Program-made: the position numbers and the translations under genes | Shown here: piece by piece, positions 1 through 8,934 of the stretch | Numbering within the stretch: position 1 is the first letter of the stretch | Layout of the letters: the number at the start of each line of letters is the position of its first letter | Assembly: GCA_038207265.1 (NCBI GenBank) | Contig: JBBQZZ010000017.1 | Span: 42,185 to 106,184, forward strand | Length of the DNA stretch: 64,000 bases | From: JACMLD01 sp038207265 | Lineage (GTDB): Bacteria > Bacteroidota > Bacteroidia > Chitinophagales > Chitinophagaceae | Direction: 5' to 3' | The notes under the pieces: generated by a model | Database searches by the model: none | Seen by the model: the letters and a program-made list of their open reading frames with translations, nothing else | Told to the model about the DNA's origin: nothing

Positions 1-1
1 T

Positions 2-286
2 TTTGAAGCCATCTACCGTGCCGAAACAAGAAAGGGACCAATGGGCGTATTGGATAGCACCCAATGCATGCCGCGACTTGCTATGTTATACGCATACACA
101 TCTGAGGCGGCAAAAGCATTGAGGCTGGAAAATAAAATCGGTTCTCTCCAAACCGGTAAATCGGCTGATATGATTTTGATCGACCGTGATTTGCTAACGA
201 TAAACCCTGAAGCACTGATGAACGCCAAAGTATTATGGACAATGTTTGAAGGACATAAAGTTTATGAATCAGGAAACAATAACTAA
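2..286 (+). CDS. Amidohydrolase family 3 (YtcJ-like), C-terminal fragment
   Basis: This is the 3' end of a gene cut by the window start; the frame is open from base 2, before the first ATG at 41. The visible 94 residues match the C-terminus of YtcJ-like metal-dependent amidohydrolases (Amidohydro_3): a segment on assigning functions to aging entries (LENKIGSLQTGKSADMILID), then RDLLTINPEAL and a final strand ending GHKVYES. This part forms the small beta-sandwich that completes the composite site; the metal ligands lie upstream, outside the window. The substrate cannot be told. The family is clear, the exact role is not. Confidence 0.8.
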   Translation, partial: FEAIYRAETRKGPMGVLDSTQCMPRLAMLYAYTSEAAKALRLENKIGSLQTGKSADMILIDRDLLTINPEALMNAKVLWTMFEGHKVYESGNNN

Positions 287-337
287 GCTGATGCCATTCT
301 ATTAATATCGGCTGGGATCACCCTGAATAAGTCAAAT

Positions 338-1192
338 ATGAAAGTGCTCTTATTAATTATATTCATTCTATCATTCCCTGTTAAAAAACAGCGGATACCT
401 GCTATTGTGCTTAATCATTTCTACCTGGTAATAGATTCAACTGACCTGTCAGCATTAATAAATTCGCATTTCATAAAAGAGAAATTTGCTGCCTGTAAAA
501 CGAATATTGTAAAGGCTGATAACAATGAAAGCTGGACCGGAACTTATTTGTATGCGGTTGACAATTACTTCGAAATTTTTGATAGCACAGGAGTTGGCGA
601 AAAGACAGGTAACGCAGGTTTGGGACTGGGGATAGAAACAATTGGCGGTTTAAAAAGGCTGAATCAATTTATTAAAAGTAATTATCACACTGAAATTTCA
701 ACCCGCACAAAAAAAATAGAGGGAGAACAGGTTCCCTGGTTCGATGCGCTGTCCGTTGAAGACCCTGTTTTCGTTTCAAGTTCCCCGGTTTCATTTTGGA
801 TCATGGAATACCGGAATGAATATTTCATCCGCAACCATCTACCACACAAAAACAATGAATTGACCCGTTTGGACTATTTAGATAAGTTTAAAAAAGAACG
901 GTCGGATAAAATACTGAAAAGATTTTCCGGGATAACCCTGAATGTAAATAATGATGTAAAATCATACTTGTACAAACTGTTGCTGGATTGCGGATTTACA
1001 AGAAGCAAGGACCAGTCGCTTACATCAGCAGATAATTTCACTATCGAATTTACCAATTTCCCGGAAGGCAAATTATATAGCATTTCCAGAATTGCGTTTG
1101 AATGTAATAAATCAATAGATACAACCGTACCAATCTCGCCGCATATCAGCATTATTGCACACGGCAGGGCCGGGAATATAATTTTTAAGTAA
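338..1192 (+). CDS. Hypothetical protein, DUF5829/glyoxalase-like, probably exported
   Basis: A 284-residue protein whose first ~14 residues are hydrophobic (MKVLLLIIFILSFPV), which suggests export or an anchor, without a lipobox. The mature start has the phrase IVLNHFYLVIDS, and a later NAGLGLGIETIGG stretch resembles the DUF5829 group, thought to be related to VOC (glyoxalase-fold) proteins. This assignment is from memory of the family pattern and I see no catalytic residues to name. It sits 51 nt after the amidohydrolase gene on the same strand and could be co-transcribed with it. Function unknown. Confidence 0.6.
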   Translation: MKVLLLIIFILSFPVKKQRIPAIVLNHFYLVIDSTDLSALINSHFIKEKFAACKTNIVKADNNESWTGTYLYAVDNYFEIFDSTGVGEKTGNAGLGLGIETIGGLKRLNQFIKSNYHTEISTRTKKIEGEQVPWFDALSVEDPVFVSSSPVSFWIMEYRNEYFIRNHLPHKNNELTRLDYLDKFKKERSDKILKRFSGITLNVNNDVKSYLYKLLLDCGFTRSKDQSLTSADNFTIEFTNFPEGKLYSISRIAFECNKSIDTTVPISPHISIIAHGRAGNIIFK

Positions 1193-1400
1193 ACAGTTGA
1201 AGCAATTACCAACAACTTTTGTAAATTTAATTTACGTCGAAGCCCACCTCGTTTTTAAGCGCCGTACCAAAAAATAAAAGAATTTAGTTGCCTGCTACTC
1301 AAAAAAAACGCTGGATGGAAAATAGTATCATTTGAAATCATTTCATGGCCTGGCGTTGTCAGGACCACCTGCTCTTTAAATTAATAAAACAACTTATAAA

Positions 1401-1766
1401 ATGCAAAGCAAAGCTGCAACTGTAGACAATTATTTAAAGGAAGTAACCGGTGACAGGCTCCAGGCACTCATTGAAATAAGAAAGCTATGTCTACTTGAAC
1501 TTGTAGGTTATGAGGAAACCATGCGTTATGGCATGCCATGTTATCAAAAAAATGATGTTGTTGAAGTAAGTTTTGCCAATCAAAAAAATAACATTGCCCT
1601 TTATATATTGAAACACGACGTAATGGAAACTTACAAAGCTGAATTAAAAGGAGCGAGTACAGGTAAAGGTTGTATCCGTTATACTAAACCAGCTACTATA
1701 GATTTTGAAGTGGTGCGCAAACTATTGGCAGGCACCTATCGTTCCAAAAGTATTATTTGCGGTTGA
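1401..1766 (+). CDS. DUF1801 domain protein (YdhG-like)
   Basis: A 121-residue cytoplasmic protein with the DUF1801 pattern: an N-terminal helix (VDNYLKEVTGDRLQALIEIR), then ETMRYGMPCYQKND, a central strand pair NIALYILK, and the late GKGCIRYTKP motif. The domain is about 110 residues in known members, so the gene looks full length. DUF1801 proteins are small ligand-binding-like proteins of unknown biochemical role. A second family member lies at 11579-11989. No operon partner is obvious; the downstream VOC gene is 135 nt away. Confidence 0.8.
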   Translation: MQSKAATVDNYLKEVTGDRLQALIEIRKLCLLELVGYEETMRYGMPCYQKNDVVEVSFANQKNNIALYILKHDVMETYKAELKGASTGKGCIRYTKPATIDFEVVRKLLAGTYRSKSIICG

Positions 1767-1901
1767 TGAAATTGTAAATTATGATACAACAAATAACAAA
1801 TCCGGGATCCTAAGGTTCTTCTGGGGTATATTTTTTCCTGTCGCTTCAATGTGTGTCTCGTTTTATTTTTACTTCAGATCAATCTAATTACAACAAATAA
1901 A

Positions 1902-2276
1902 ATGAAAAAAGTAACTGGTATTGGCGGTATTTTTTTTAAATGCAAAGACCCCGAAAAAATGAATGATTGGTATAAAACCCATCTTGGTTTGAATACTACT
2001 AAATACGGAACAAGTTTTGAATGGCGCGAGAATGAAAACCCCGGGAAAAAAGGCATTACTCAATGGAGCACTTTTGCTGAAAAAACGAAATACGTTGAAC
2101 CATCCGGCAAAGATTTTATGATCAATTACCGGGTTGACAACCTTAAAGCACTGTTAGCGCAATAAAGAAAAGAAGGGGTCACCATAACAGACGAAATACA
2201 GACTGAAGAGTATGCAAAATTTGTGCATATAATGGATGTAGAGGGGAATAAGGTTGGGCTCTGGGAGGCAAAATAA
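1902..2276 (+). pseudogene. VOC (glyoxalase/bleomycin-resistance) protein interrupted by an in-frame TAA
   Basis: From the ATG at 1902 the frame encodes a VOC-fold protein (GIGGIFFKCKDPEKMNDWY, then SFEWRENENPGKKG). It stops at a TAA at 2163-2165 after ALLAQ. The same frame continues from 2166 to a TAA at 2274 with a perfectly family-like ending (RKEGVTITDEI, KFVHIMDVEGNKVGLWEAK). Relatives commonly have Leu where the stop is, so one TTA to TAA change explains the break. The shorter product (87 aa) lacks the last beta-alpha-beta unit and the C-terminal metal-ligand region. It is a recent nonsense pseudogene or a sequencing error; reassignment of the stop is not supported elsewhere. Confidence 0.8.
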
Positions 2277-2600
2277 TGTTGAGTTGGAATCCGGGTTGCT
2301 GGCAAAACCAATCATTCAGCTATTTTAAAGAACGTTACAACTATTTTTTTGTGCAATGAAATAACTTATATTTATAAAGCTTTAGTGTACAACCGTACAG
2401 GTAAACAATCCGGTAATGAGAACCATTTGCCCGGACAATTTAGCGCTGTATTCGTTCCCTGTCCAACTACAACATTCCGTATTCAGGTTGGTTTCGTTTA
2501 ATTGCTGAGATTTTGCACATTCAGGAATTGAATGACACATTGCAATATTTCAATACCCTGTAAAATCAATCACTAACTGTAACTAATCAATTCAAATAAA
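2277..2600. other. Intergenic, no gene seen
   Basis: A 324-bp AT-rich spacer between the broken VOC gene and the lipoprotein gene. I see no ORF with family features, no tRNA-like cloverleaf and no strong hairpin. It presumably holds the promoter of the gene at 2601, but no convincing -7 box was found. Confidence 0.5.
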
Positions 2601-3338
2601 ATGAAACAATTATTAAAAACGTTGCTGGTATTTGGCGTCAGCACTGCTATGATTGCCTGCAACAACGCAACAGACAAAAAAGCTGATTCTGCGGCAACAA
2701 CAGATACTACAACTGCCAGCAAGGATACCACTGCCCTTGCACCCCCTCCTGCCCCGGTTTTCAAGCCCTTTGATGTAATGGAAATTTCTCATACTGTAAA
2801 AGATTATGATAAATGGAGACCTGCTTTTAACACAGATTCCGTTGCCCGTCGCGCAAGTGGACTGGAAGATATCGTGGTAGGCAGAGAGGAAGGTCATCCG
2901 AATAATATTATGATTGCGCTCATGGCTTCAGACGTATCTAAAGCAAAAGCTTTTGCAGCAGATCCAAGATTGAAGGATGTTATGCAAAAAAATGGTGTTG
3001 TTTCAAAACCTGTTATCAACTACTGGCATGTAATACGCTATAATCCCGATTCAAAAGAAAAACAATGGGTGGAGGTTACACACAAGGTGAAAGACTTTGA
3101 TAAATGGCTAAAAGTTTTTGACGAAGAAGGAACTGCCACCCGGGCCAGTTTTGGTTTGATTGATGTAGTGATGGCCAGGGGCATAGCAGATTCAAATTTG
3201 GTTCAGTTGGTATTTGATATAAAAGATATGGCAAAGTCAAAAGCCAGGATGAATGACCCTGCGCTTAAAAAAATAATGATGGATGCAGGTGTAATCGGCG
3301 CTCCGAAAATGGTAACTTTTAAAACAGCTGATCAATAG
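2601..3338 (+). CDS. Lipoprotein with two tandem ferredoxin-like (dimeric alpha-beta barrel type) domains
   Basis: A 245-residue protein with a lipoprotein signal (hydrophobic LLVFGVSTAMIAC, Cys near residue 20), then a Thr/Ala/Asp-rich linker to about residue 55. Two homologous ~80-residue units follow. Unit 1 opens VMEISHTVKDYDKWRPAF and unit 2 opens WVEVTHKVKDFDKWLKVF; both end in DP(R/A)LK..M...GV. This is the pattern of ABM-like dimeric alpha-beta barrel domains, here duplicated so one chain could form the barrel alone. It is probably anchored to the periplasmic face or outer membrane. No catalytic residue is recognisable. A strong terminator follows at 3364. Confidence 0.72.
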   Translation: MKQLLKTLLVFGVSTAMIACNNATDKKADSAATTDTTTASKDTTALAPPPAPVFKPFDVMEISHTVKDYDKWRPAFNTDSVARRASGLEDIVVGREEGHPNNIMIALMASDVSKAKAFAADPRLKDVMQKNGVVSKPVINYWHVIRYNPDSKEKQWVEVTHKVKDFDKWLKVFDEEGTATRASFGLIDVVMARGIADSNLVQLVFDIKDMAKSKARMNDPALKKIMMDAGVIGAPKMVTFKTADQ

Positions 3339-3363
3339 TTTTTGTAACACATTTTATTCCTTG

Positions 3364-3394
3364 TTCGCCGGTTTTTTAACCGGCGAATTTTTTT
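3364..3394 (+). terminator. Rho-independent terminator after the duplicated-domain lipoprotein
   Basis: A perfect 10-bp stem (3364-3373 with 3378-3387, core CGCCGG), a 4-nt T loop and a run of seven T. It ends the transcript of the gene at 2601-3338. Confidence 0.9.
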
Positions 3395-3515
3395 ATTGAT
3401 ACCGAAAGCCAGCCCGCATAAAAAACATTTGCAGTGCCGGAGAATGAATTTCCGTGTTCAACTATTAACTTCTATATTACGGTATGAATACTATAAATCG
3501 TTAAGCATTCTTTAA

Positions 3516-3974
3516 ATGATTATCATCCGGGTAGATAACAGCAATGCATCAATAGTGTTTGATCTTTTTGATAGGTACAGGATGTTTTATCATCAGCCTT
3601 CAGACATTGTACTTGCGAAAAATTTTATCCTGGAAAGACTAAATAACAATGAATCAATAATATTCGTTGCGTGGGATGAAAAAAATTCAAAGCCAGTGGG
3701 CTTTACCCAGCTATATCCTGTTTATTCTTCTGTGCGGGCTGTCAAAAATTGGCTATTGAATGATCTATTTGTTGACGAAACATATCGCAAACAGGGAATT
3801 GGCGAAAAATTGATCAGGGCCGCAATGCATTTTGCAAAAGATAATCACGCAAAATATGTGGAACTTTCTACCGCTACCGATAACCATATAGCGCAAAAAT
3901 TATATGAACAGATTGGATTCACCAAACAAGTAACTGATACAGATTTTTATTCTTACAGGATGGGTTTACTATGA
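3516..3974 (+). CDS. GNAT family N-acetyltransferase
   Basis: A 152-residue cytoplasmic acetyltransferase of the Gcn5-related fold. The acetyl-CoA pyrophosphate loop is seen as YRKQGIGEKLI around residue 90, preceded by the strand LNDLFVDETY. The C-terminal motif B region is ATDNHIAQKLYEQIGF, where the conserved Tyr and the N-x-x-A helix are present. The acceptor substrate cannot be inferred. It stands alone, behind a terminator and about 30 nt before the NTF2-like gene, which may be its operon partner. Confidence 0.85.
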   Translation: MIIIRVDNSNASIVFDLFDRYRMFYHQPSDIVLAKNFILERLNNNESIIFVAWDEKNSKPVGFTQLYPVYSSVRAVKNWLLNDLFVDETYRKQGIGEKLIRAAMHFAKDNHAKYVELSTATDNHIAQKLYEQIGFTKQVTDTDFYSYRMGLL

Positions 3975-4007
3975 TTTGCGTTTTCAAACCATTCACTATA
4001 AAATTGA

Positions 4008-4436
4008 ATGATGGAAAATAATCTAAAATTGTTTGCAGATGACAAATGGCAGATCGATACTGTCACGAGCGATTTCTTCAGCATCTTCAATAATACCCAT
4101 GCAAGAAAACCTGACTGGAGTATTCTTTATAAAATTTATATTCCTGAAGCGATCATTATTAAGAAAACCAGTCTTTCTGAAACAGTATATGGACTTGCAA
4201 ATTTCATGGAACCGAGACAACTTCTACTTACCAATGGCACCCTTATCGATTTCAGCGAATGGGAGTTGAACGAAGAAACAATCATCACCGGGCGGATTGC
4301 ACAACGATTTTCCAGGTACCAGAAAACAGGATGTTTAAATGGTAATAATTTTACAGCATATGGTACCAAACTTTTTCAATTTATAAAAACCAGTAATGGC
4401 TGGAGAATAACTGCAATGGTTTGGGAAGATGATTAA
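4008..4436 (+). CDS. NTF2-like (SnoaL/DUF4440-type) protein
   Basis: A 142-residue soluble protein with the alpha-plus-beta cone pattern of NTF2-like proteins: an N-terminal helix (VTSDFFSIFNNTHA), the strand pair around LYKIYIPEAIIIKK, and a final strand pair KLFQFIKTSNGWRITAMVWEDD, the usual ending of DUF4440/SnoaL-like members. Two adjacent ATG codons make the start uncertain by one residue. No catalytic dyad is evident, so it may bind a ligand rather than catalyse. It lies 33 nt after the GNAT gene. Confidence 0.65.
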   Translation: MMENNLKLFADDKWQIDTVTSDFFSIFNNTHARKPDWSILYKIYIPEAIIIKKTSLSETVYGLANFMEPRQLLLTNGTLIDFSEWELNEETIITGRIAQRFSRYQKTGCLNGNNFTAYGTKLFQFIKTSNGWRITAMVWEDD

Positions 4437-4607
4437 TCACCGAACAATCCAATATTCGATTGCCTCTTTCTGGAAGCAATCTATTTATACAAGACCTGCA
4501 CGGCTGACTGGATTAAAGAATTGATTGAATTAATCCCTATCCAGGGTGCCTTTGGCGGGAGCGCAAAACGGACAGTTTTACGGGGCAATTTGGACAGCAT
4601 TCATTGG

Positions 4608-4615
4608 TATCTTTG
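4608..4615 (+). promoter_or_regulatory. Bacteroidota -7 box (TATCTTTG) of the GlxA-like regulator
   Basis: An exact TAnnTTTG match ending 14 nt before the ATG at 4630. A TTTG at 4589-4592 could serve as the -33 element, though the 15-nt spacer is short. It supports the start at 4630 rather than the upstream in-frame ATG at 4546. Confidence 0.5.
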
Positions 4616-4629
4616 TTCAAATTACTAAA

Positions 4630-5610
4630 ATGAAAAAGGCAGTAATAGTCGTTCCTGAAGGACAGGTAAATCTCAGCAGTATCAGCGGTTCATTCGAAAT
4701 ACTGAACCGGGCCAACAAGTATTGGCAAAAACTGGGACATCCATCATTGATGACTGTACAAGTTGCCGGTACAGCAAAAGAAATAGTGCTAAGTAATGGC
4801 TTGTTCAGTATTCATCCTGTTCCGATAAAACAACTCAAGAAAAATGATTTGATAATATTGCCTTCACTTTCTTACGACTATAAAAATGTGATTCGTGAGA
4901 ATAAAGAATTGATCCAATGGATCAGGGAACAGTATCAGGAGGGGGTCGAAATAGCCAGTATTTGTACCGGTGCCTTTCTGTTGGCAGCCACCGGCTTATT
5001 GGATGGCAAAACCTGTTCAACTCATTGGAATGCGGCCGATGATTTCAGGAAAATGTTCCCTCGTACAGATTTGCAAGCCGATAAATTAATTGTGAGCGGT
5101 CATGGCCTTTATACTAACGGTGGGGCATATTCCTTTTTAAACCTGCTATTGTTCTTAATTGAAAAATATTTTGACCGTTCCACCGCTATCTATTGTTCCA
5201 AAGTCTTCCAGGTTGAAATGGACAGGGATTCTCAATCGCCATTTTTTATTTTCCAGGAACAAAAAAATCATGGGGATGAACTGGTGCAGGAAGCACAATC
5301 CTTTATTGAAGAAAACAGGGCTGAAAAAATTTCTTTTGAAAAATTGGCAACAAAACTCGCCATCAGCAGGAGAAATTTCGACCGGCGCTTTATCAAAGCT
5401 GTTGGCAACACACCGTTAGAATATATGCAACGCGTAAAAGTGGAATTTGCAAAAAAAGCCCTGGAGCATGGACGTAAAACCGTCTTTGAAGCAATGATTG
5501 AATCTGGCTACTCGGATGATAAGGCCTTCCGGGAAGTCTTTAAAAAATTTGCAGGAATTTCCCCGTTGGATTACCGGGCCAGGTTTAATAAACAGCAGGC
5601 TTTGGTTTAA
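4630..5610 (+). CDS. GlxA family transcriptional regulator (DJ-1/PfpI domain + AraC HTH)
   Basis: A 326-residue regulator. Residues ~1-190 are a class I glutamine-amidotransferase-like (DJ-1/PfpI) domain with the nucleophile-elbow-like ASICTGAFLLAATGLLDG followed by THW, as in GlxA-type regulators. The last ~100 residues are an AraC double HTH (FEKLATKLAISRRNFDRRFI, then YSDDKAFREVFKKFAGISPLDYR). The family senses small molecules and activates nearby catabolic or stress genes. I chose ATG 4630 because the upstream extension is not family-like and overlaps the promoter. The DUF1330-like gene at 5709 is the nearest possible target. Confidence 0.9.
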   Translation: MKKAVIVVPEGQVNLSSISGSFEILNRANKYWQKLGHPSLMTVQVAGTAKEIVLSNGLFSIHPVPIKQLKKNDLIILPSLSYDYKNVIRENKELIQWIREQYQEGVEIASICTGAFLLAATGLLDGKTCSTHWNAADDFRKMFPRTDLQADKLIVSGHGLYTNGGAYSFLNLLLFLIEKYFDRSTAIYCSKVFQVEMDRDSQSPFFIFQEQKNHGDELVQEAQSFIEENRAEKISFEKLATKLAISRRNFDRRFIKAVGNTPLEYMQRVKVEFAKKALEHGRKTVFEAMIESGYSDDKAFREVFKKFAGISPLDYRARFNKQQALV

Positions 5611-5708
5611 CTACAAACACCATTATCAGTCCATCAGAAATATTGACTGCCGAAAAATTTACTAAATAGCGACTTTGATATGCCAGCAATAACCTTAAAA
5701 ATGAAAAA

Positions 5709-6011
5709 ATGATTTATATCACCCAACTGATTTACCTGATAGAAGGACAGGAAGCCGTATTTGAACAATTTGAAACCATTGCTATTCCAGCCATTTCAAA
5801 ATACAATGGTGAACTTTTATTACGCGTGCGACCTGCAAAGCTTGATTATATAGAAAGCAGTATAGAAACTCCTTATGAAATTCATTTGGCAAGTTTTAAT
5901 TCTGAAAATGATTTTAATAATTTTATGCAAGATGAAGAGCGGAAACGATTTCTGTACCTGAAGGAACAATCCATTAAATCAGTATGGTTGATCAAAGGAA
6001 ATAAGCTGTGA
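5709..6011 (+). CDS. DUF1330-like small protein
   Basis: A 100-residue protein starting MIYITQLIYLIEGQEAVFEQFE and carrying LLLRVRPAK in the middle and SVWLIKG at the end. This is the layout of dimeric alpha-beta barrel proteins related to DUF1330: strand, helix, strand, then FNSENDFNNFM and a final strand. Such proteins dimerise to form a closed barrel. No catalytic residue is established. It follows the GlxA-like regulator by about 100 nt on the same strand and could be under its control. Confidence 0.65.
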   Translation: MIYITQLIYLIEGQEAVFEQFETIAIPAISKYNGELLLRVRPAKLDYIESSIETPYEIHLASFNSENDFNNFMQDEERKRFLYLKEQSIKSVWLIKGNKL

Positions 6012-6226
6012 AAATGTGTTAGGCTTGAAAAATTCGTATACAGCCGGTAATAGTCCGAACGCTTCTTTACATAAATTGCCTTCAATTATTATTCAATCTG
6101 CCGTTGGTTTTTTATAGTGATTTCCAGTTTTCGTATTTGTTTTAATTGTTAGCGGTAGTAAATAATATGTATTCAATTACCGAGCAATAAAATTCACTAT
6201 TTTTTATATCAATAAAATTTTTTACA

Positions 6227-6592
6227 ATGGAACACAATGCAATATCAATCCGGCCATTTATAGGTGCCAAAGATTTTGATCTGTCAAGAAGCTTTTACCG
6301 CGACCTTGGCTTTGACGAAACGGTTTTGTTTCCTGAAATGTCTGTTTTTAAATCAAAGGAGTTGGCTTTTTACCTGCAAGACGCTTATGTAAAAGATTGG
6401 ATCGACAATACCATGGTTTTTATGGAAGTGGCGGACATCAATTATTTCTGGAAAGAACTAGAGGCATTGAACCTGCCCGCAAAATATGAAACTGCAAAAC
6501 TAACTCCCATACGACAATTTGCCTGGGGCAAAGAATGTTATATTCATGATCCATCGGGCATTTGCTGGCATTTTGGAGAGTTTTCAAAATAG
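6227..6592 (+). CDS. VOC family (glyoxalase/bleomycin resistance) protein
   Basis: A 121-residue single-chain VOC protein. The first module starts IRPFIGAKDFDLSRSFYRDLGF; the second ends ECYIHDPSGICWHFGEF. Two beta-alpha-beta-beta-beta modules normally form half of a dimer. The usual Glu ligand at the C-terminus is not obvious (GICWHFGE), so this may be a ligand-binding resistance-type member rather than a metalloenzyme. It stands alone, with AT-rich spacers of 215 and 269 bp on either side. Confidence 0.8.
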   Translation: MEHNAISIRPFIGAKDFDLSRSFYRDLGFDETVLFPEMSVFKSKELAFYLQDAYVKDWIDNTMVFMEVADINYFWKELEALNLPAKYETAKLTPIRQFAWGKECYIHDPSGICWHFGEFSK

Positions 6593-6861
6593 TCTGCCGG
6601 ATTACTTTGTGTTAAAATATTTTAGCTGAAGCTGTTGCCGGATGTCCAGAACTATTCCCCCAAACAGTGTTTATTTTTTCCATAAAATTCACAATAATTA
6701 ATAATCTGAATGCTTTTATGTAAACAATGCAAGACTTGGTAAGAGTAGTATCAAAATGTAGTTTTTAACTGCATAAGCAGATGAATGCATATTTTTGACC
6801 CACACAAATCAATGTATTATACTTCATCCAATTTTATAACCACTAACGCCAAGTAACCTGC

Positions 6862-8448
6862 ATGAGAAATATCCACTGCAAAAACGCTTTTTACCTGCCA
6901 CGGTCTTGTTTGTTGATATTTACTTTGAGTCTCTTCTGCTATATAACGACCGTTGCACAAAATACAAAGCCCGTTTTTCATTATACAGTATCAATGCCGG
7001 GAATAGCGTCTCACAGCTTTCATGTTGTACTCAATAGCGGTGGGTTTTCACAGGACAGTATCTATTTTAAATTGCCTCAATGGATGCCTGGTTATTACCA
7101 GCTCATGAATTATGCAAAATCCCTGGAAAATTTTTCTGCAAAAGACAAATCCGGGAAAAACATTGCAGTTCAGAAAATAAATGAAGATACCTGGCTTATC
7201 AGCACCGCTAAAAAATCCTCCTTTGTATTGAGTTACGATATTAAAACCAGCCGGCAGTTTGTTGCAAATAGTTTTATAGATAGTTCACACGCCTATATTG
7301 TTCCGGGCGCTCTTTTCTTATATGCAGATGGATTTATAAAAAGACCCGTCACTGTAAAAATTATTCAAAACAGCAACTGGAACCGCGTGGCAACCGGGTT
7401 GGAGACTGTAAAGGGAAGTTCAAATGAATTCAGTGCAACGGATTTTGATGTGCTGTATGATTCTCCGCTGCTGATCGGCAATCTGGAAGAACTTCCATCT
7501 TTTAGAGTAAACGGAATTGAGCATCGCTATATTGGTTATAAGATGGGATCCTTCGACAGGGTTGCATTCATGAATAAATTGAAAAAAATTGTGGAAGCTT
7601 CTGTTGCTGTCATAGGCGATATTCCTTACAATCAATATACATTTATTTATATTGGCAAAGGTGGTGGTGGCATTGAGCATCTGAATAACACTACTGTCAG
7701 CTTTGATGACAAAGGATTGAACAGTGAAGCCGGAACAAACCGGGTGATGAATTTCCTGGCGCATGAATATTTCCATCACTATAATGTAAAACGCATCAGG
7801 CCGCTGGAACTGGGGCCGTTCGACTATCAAAAAGAGAATCGTACCAACCTGCTTTGGGTAAGTGAAGGCATATCTGTTTATTACGAATACATGATAACGA
7901 AACGGGCAGGCATTTGTACGGAGCACGCGTTGTTCAATAACTTCGAAAATAATATTAATAATATTGAGAACAATCCCGGCCGGCTGCAACAATCATTGAT
8001 ACAAGCCAGTTATGAAACCTGGAGTGATGGTCCTTTTGGCAACCAGGGAAAAGATTCTGGCAAAGCCATTTCTTATTATGAAAAAGGGCCGCTGGTTGGA
8101 CTTATGCTGGATCTCGCAATTCTTCATTCCACTCATAACCAAAGATCGTTGGATGATGTGATGAGGTTGTTGTACCAGCAATATTATAAAAAATGGCAAC
8201 GCGGCTTCACAGATGCAGAATTTCAACAGGCATGCGAAAATGTGGCGGGCACATCGCTTACTGCGCTTTTTGAATATGTATACACTACCAGGGAACTCGA
8301 TTATGATAGTTACCTGCAATATGCAGGATTAAAACTGGAACGTATAAATGATCCTGCATCCCCCGATAAAAAATTTGTCATTAAACAAACCGACAATATA
8401 TCTTCAGAGCAATCGGCTACATTGCAGGCTTGGCTGGGTAAACGATAA
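6862..8448 (+). CDS. Secreted M61 family peptidase, PDZ domain apparently missing
   Basis: A 528-residue protein with an N-terminal signal peptide (hydrophobic to about residue 30, ending VAQ). The N-terminal beta domain (WMPGYYQLMNYAKSLENF) and the thermolysin-like catalytic domain of M61 glycyl-aminopeptidase-like enzymes follow. The zinc motif HEYFH is at residues 301-305 and the third-ligand segment WVSEGISVYYEY has Glu at 335, 30 residues later, as the family expects. M61 proteins usually carry a PDZ domain after the helical region. Here the helical region ends near LQYAGLKLE and is followed directly by a short C-terminal tail. It probably acts in the periplasm on peptides. Confidence 0.88.
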   Translation: MRNIHCKNAFYLPRSCLLIFTLSLFCYITTVAQNTKPVFHYTVSMPGIASHSFHVVLNSGGFSQDSIYFKLPQWMPGYYQLMNYAKSLENFSAKDKSGKNIAVQKINEDTWLISTAKKSSFVLSYDIKTSRQFVANSFIDSSHAYIVPGALFLYADGFIKRPVTVKIIQNSNWNRVATGLETVKGSSNEFSATDFDVLYDSPLLIGNLEELPSFRVNGIEHRYIGYKMGSFDRVAFMNKLKKIVEASVAVIGDIPYNQYTFIYIGKGGGGIEHLNNTTVSFDDKGLNSEAGTNRVMNFLAHEYFHHYNVKRIRPLELGPFDYQKENRTNLLWVSEGISVYYEYMITKRAGICTEHALFNNFENNINNIENNPGRLQQSLIQASYETWSDGPFGNQGKDSGKAISYYEKGPLVGLMLDLAILHSTHNQRSLDDVMRLLYQQYYKKWQRGFTDAEFQQACENVAGTSLTALFEYVYTTRELDYDSYLQYAGLKLERINDPASPDKKFVIKQTDNISSEQSATLQAWLGKR

Positions 8449-8505
8449 AATTGGCAGGGAATAAAAACATTATGCACATGCTGGCTAATTTGTCAGCCGG
8501 ATCAA

Positions 8506-8712
8506 ATGAATGAGAAGATTTCTTTAAAAATTCGTATTTGCATAACTGTTATAGCAGCAATGGTTATCTGGTCACCGCTGGCCTGGAATTATTTAAGTGG
8601 TGCTGTGCCCAGTCATCATATATTGAATCGAAAATATTTGCCCGCAATATCCAACTGGTGGGGCGCGGTTTCATTTCCTGTGCTTACCTGGTTGCTACTC
8701 TATCGTATTTAA
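8506..8712 (+). pseudogene. Truncated small membrane protein
   Basis: A 68-residue reading frame with one clear transmembrane segment (ICITVIAAMVIWSPLAW) and a conserved-looking PSHHILNRKYLPAISNWWGAV motif, then the start of a second segment (PVLTWLLLYRI) that stops abruptly at a TAA. Bacteroidota proteins with this N-terminus that I remember continue for several more membrane segments. The bases after the stop (QRLKHG) look like one further turn of the same protein before similarity is lost. I read it as a remnant; an alternative is a genuine short membrane protein. Confidence 0.45.
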
Positions 8713-8908
8713 CAGCGATTGAAGCATGGCATTACCAGGTGCAGTGATTTACTTATTTGTCCGCAGAATGAACCTTTATCTGCTTACCGGATACTGGCAA
8801 GCCGAAATAAATTCTAAAATCAATCATCAAAAGAAATCAATAATCTTCAATAGTTGTATCGTACACTTCAACGCACGGTTCAATATTCACAGGCATTTGG
8901 CTTAGTAT

Positions 8909-8916
8909 TATCTTTG
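8909..8916 (+). promoter_or_regulatory. Bacteroidota -7 box (TATCTTTG) before the FUSC-like gene
   Basis: An exact TAnnTTTG match ending 18 nt before the ATG at 8935. No clear -33 TTG at standard spacing was seen. Confidence 0.45.
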
Positions 8917-8934
8917 TTGTATAAACAAAAATAG

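Noticed and set aside
2163..2165. Stop-codon readthrough or recoding (TAA as an amino acid)
   Set aside because: All other genes in the window use TAA as a normal stop, and no recoding signal follows.
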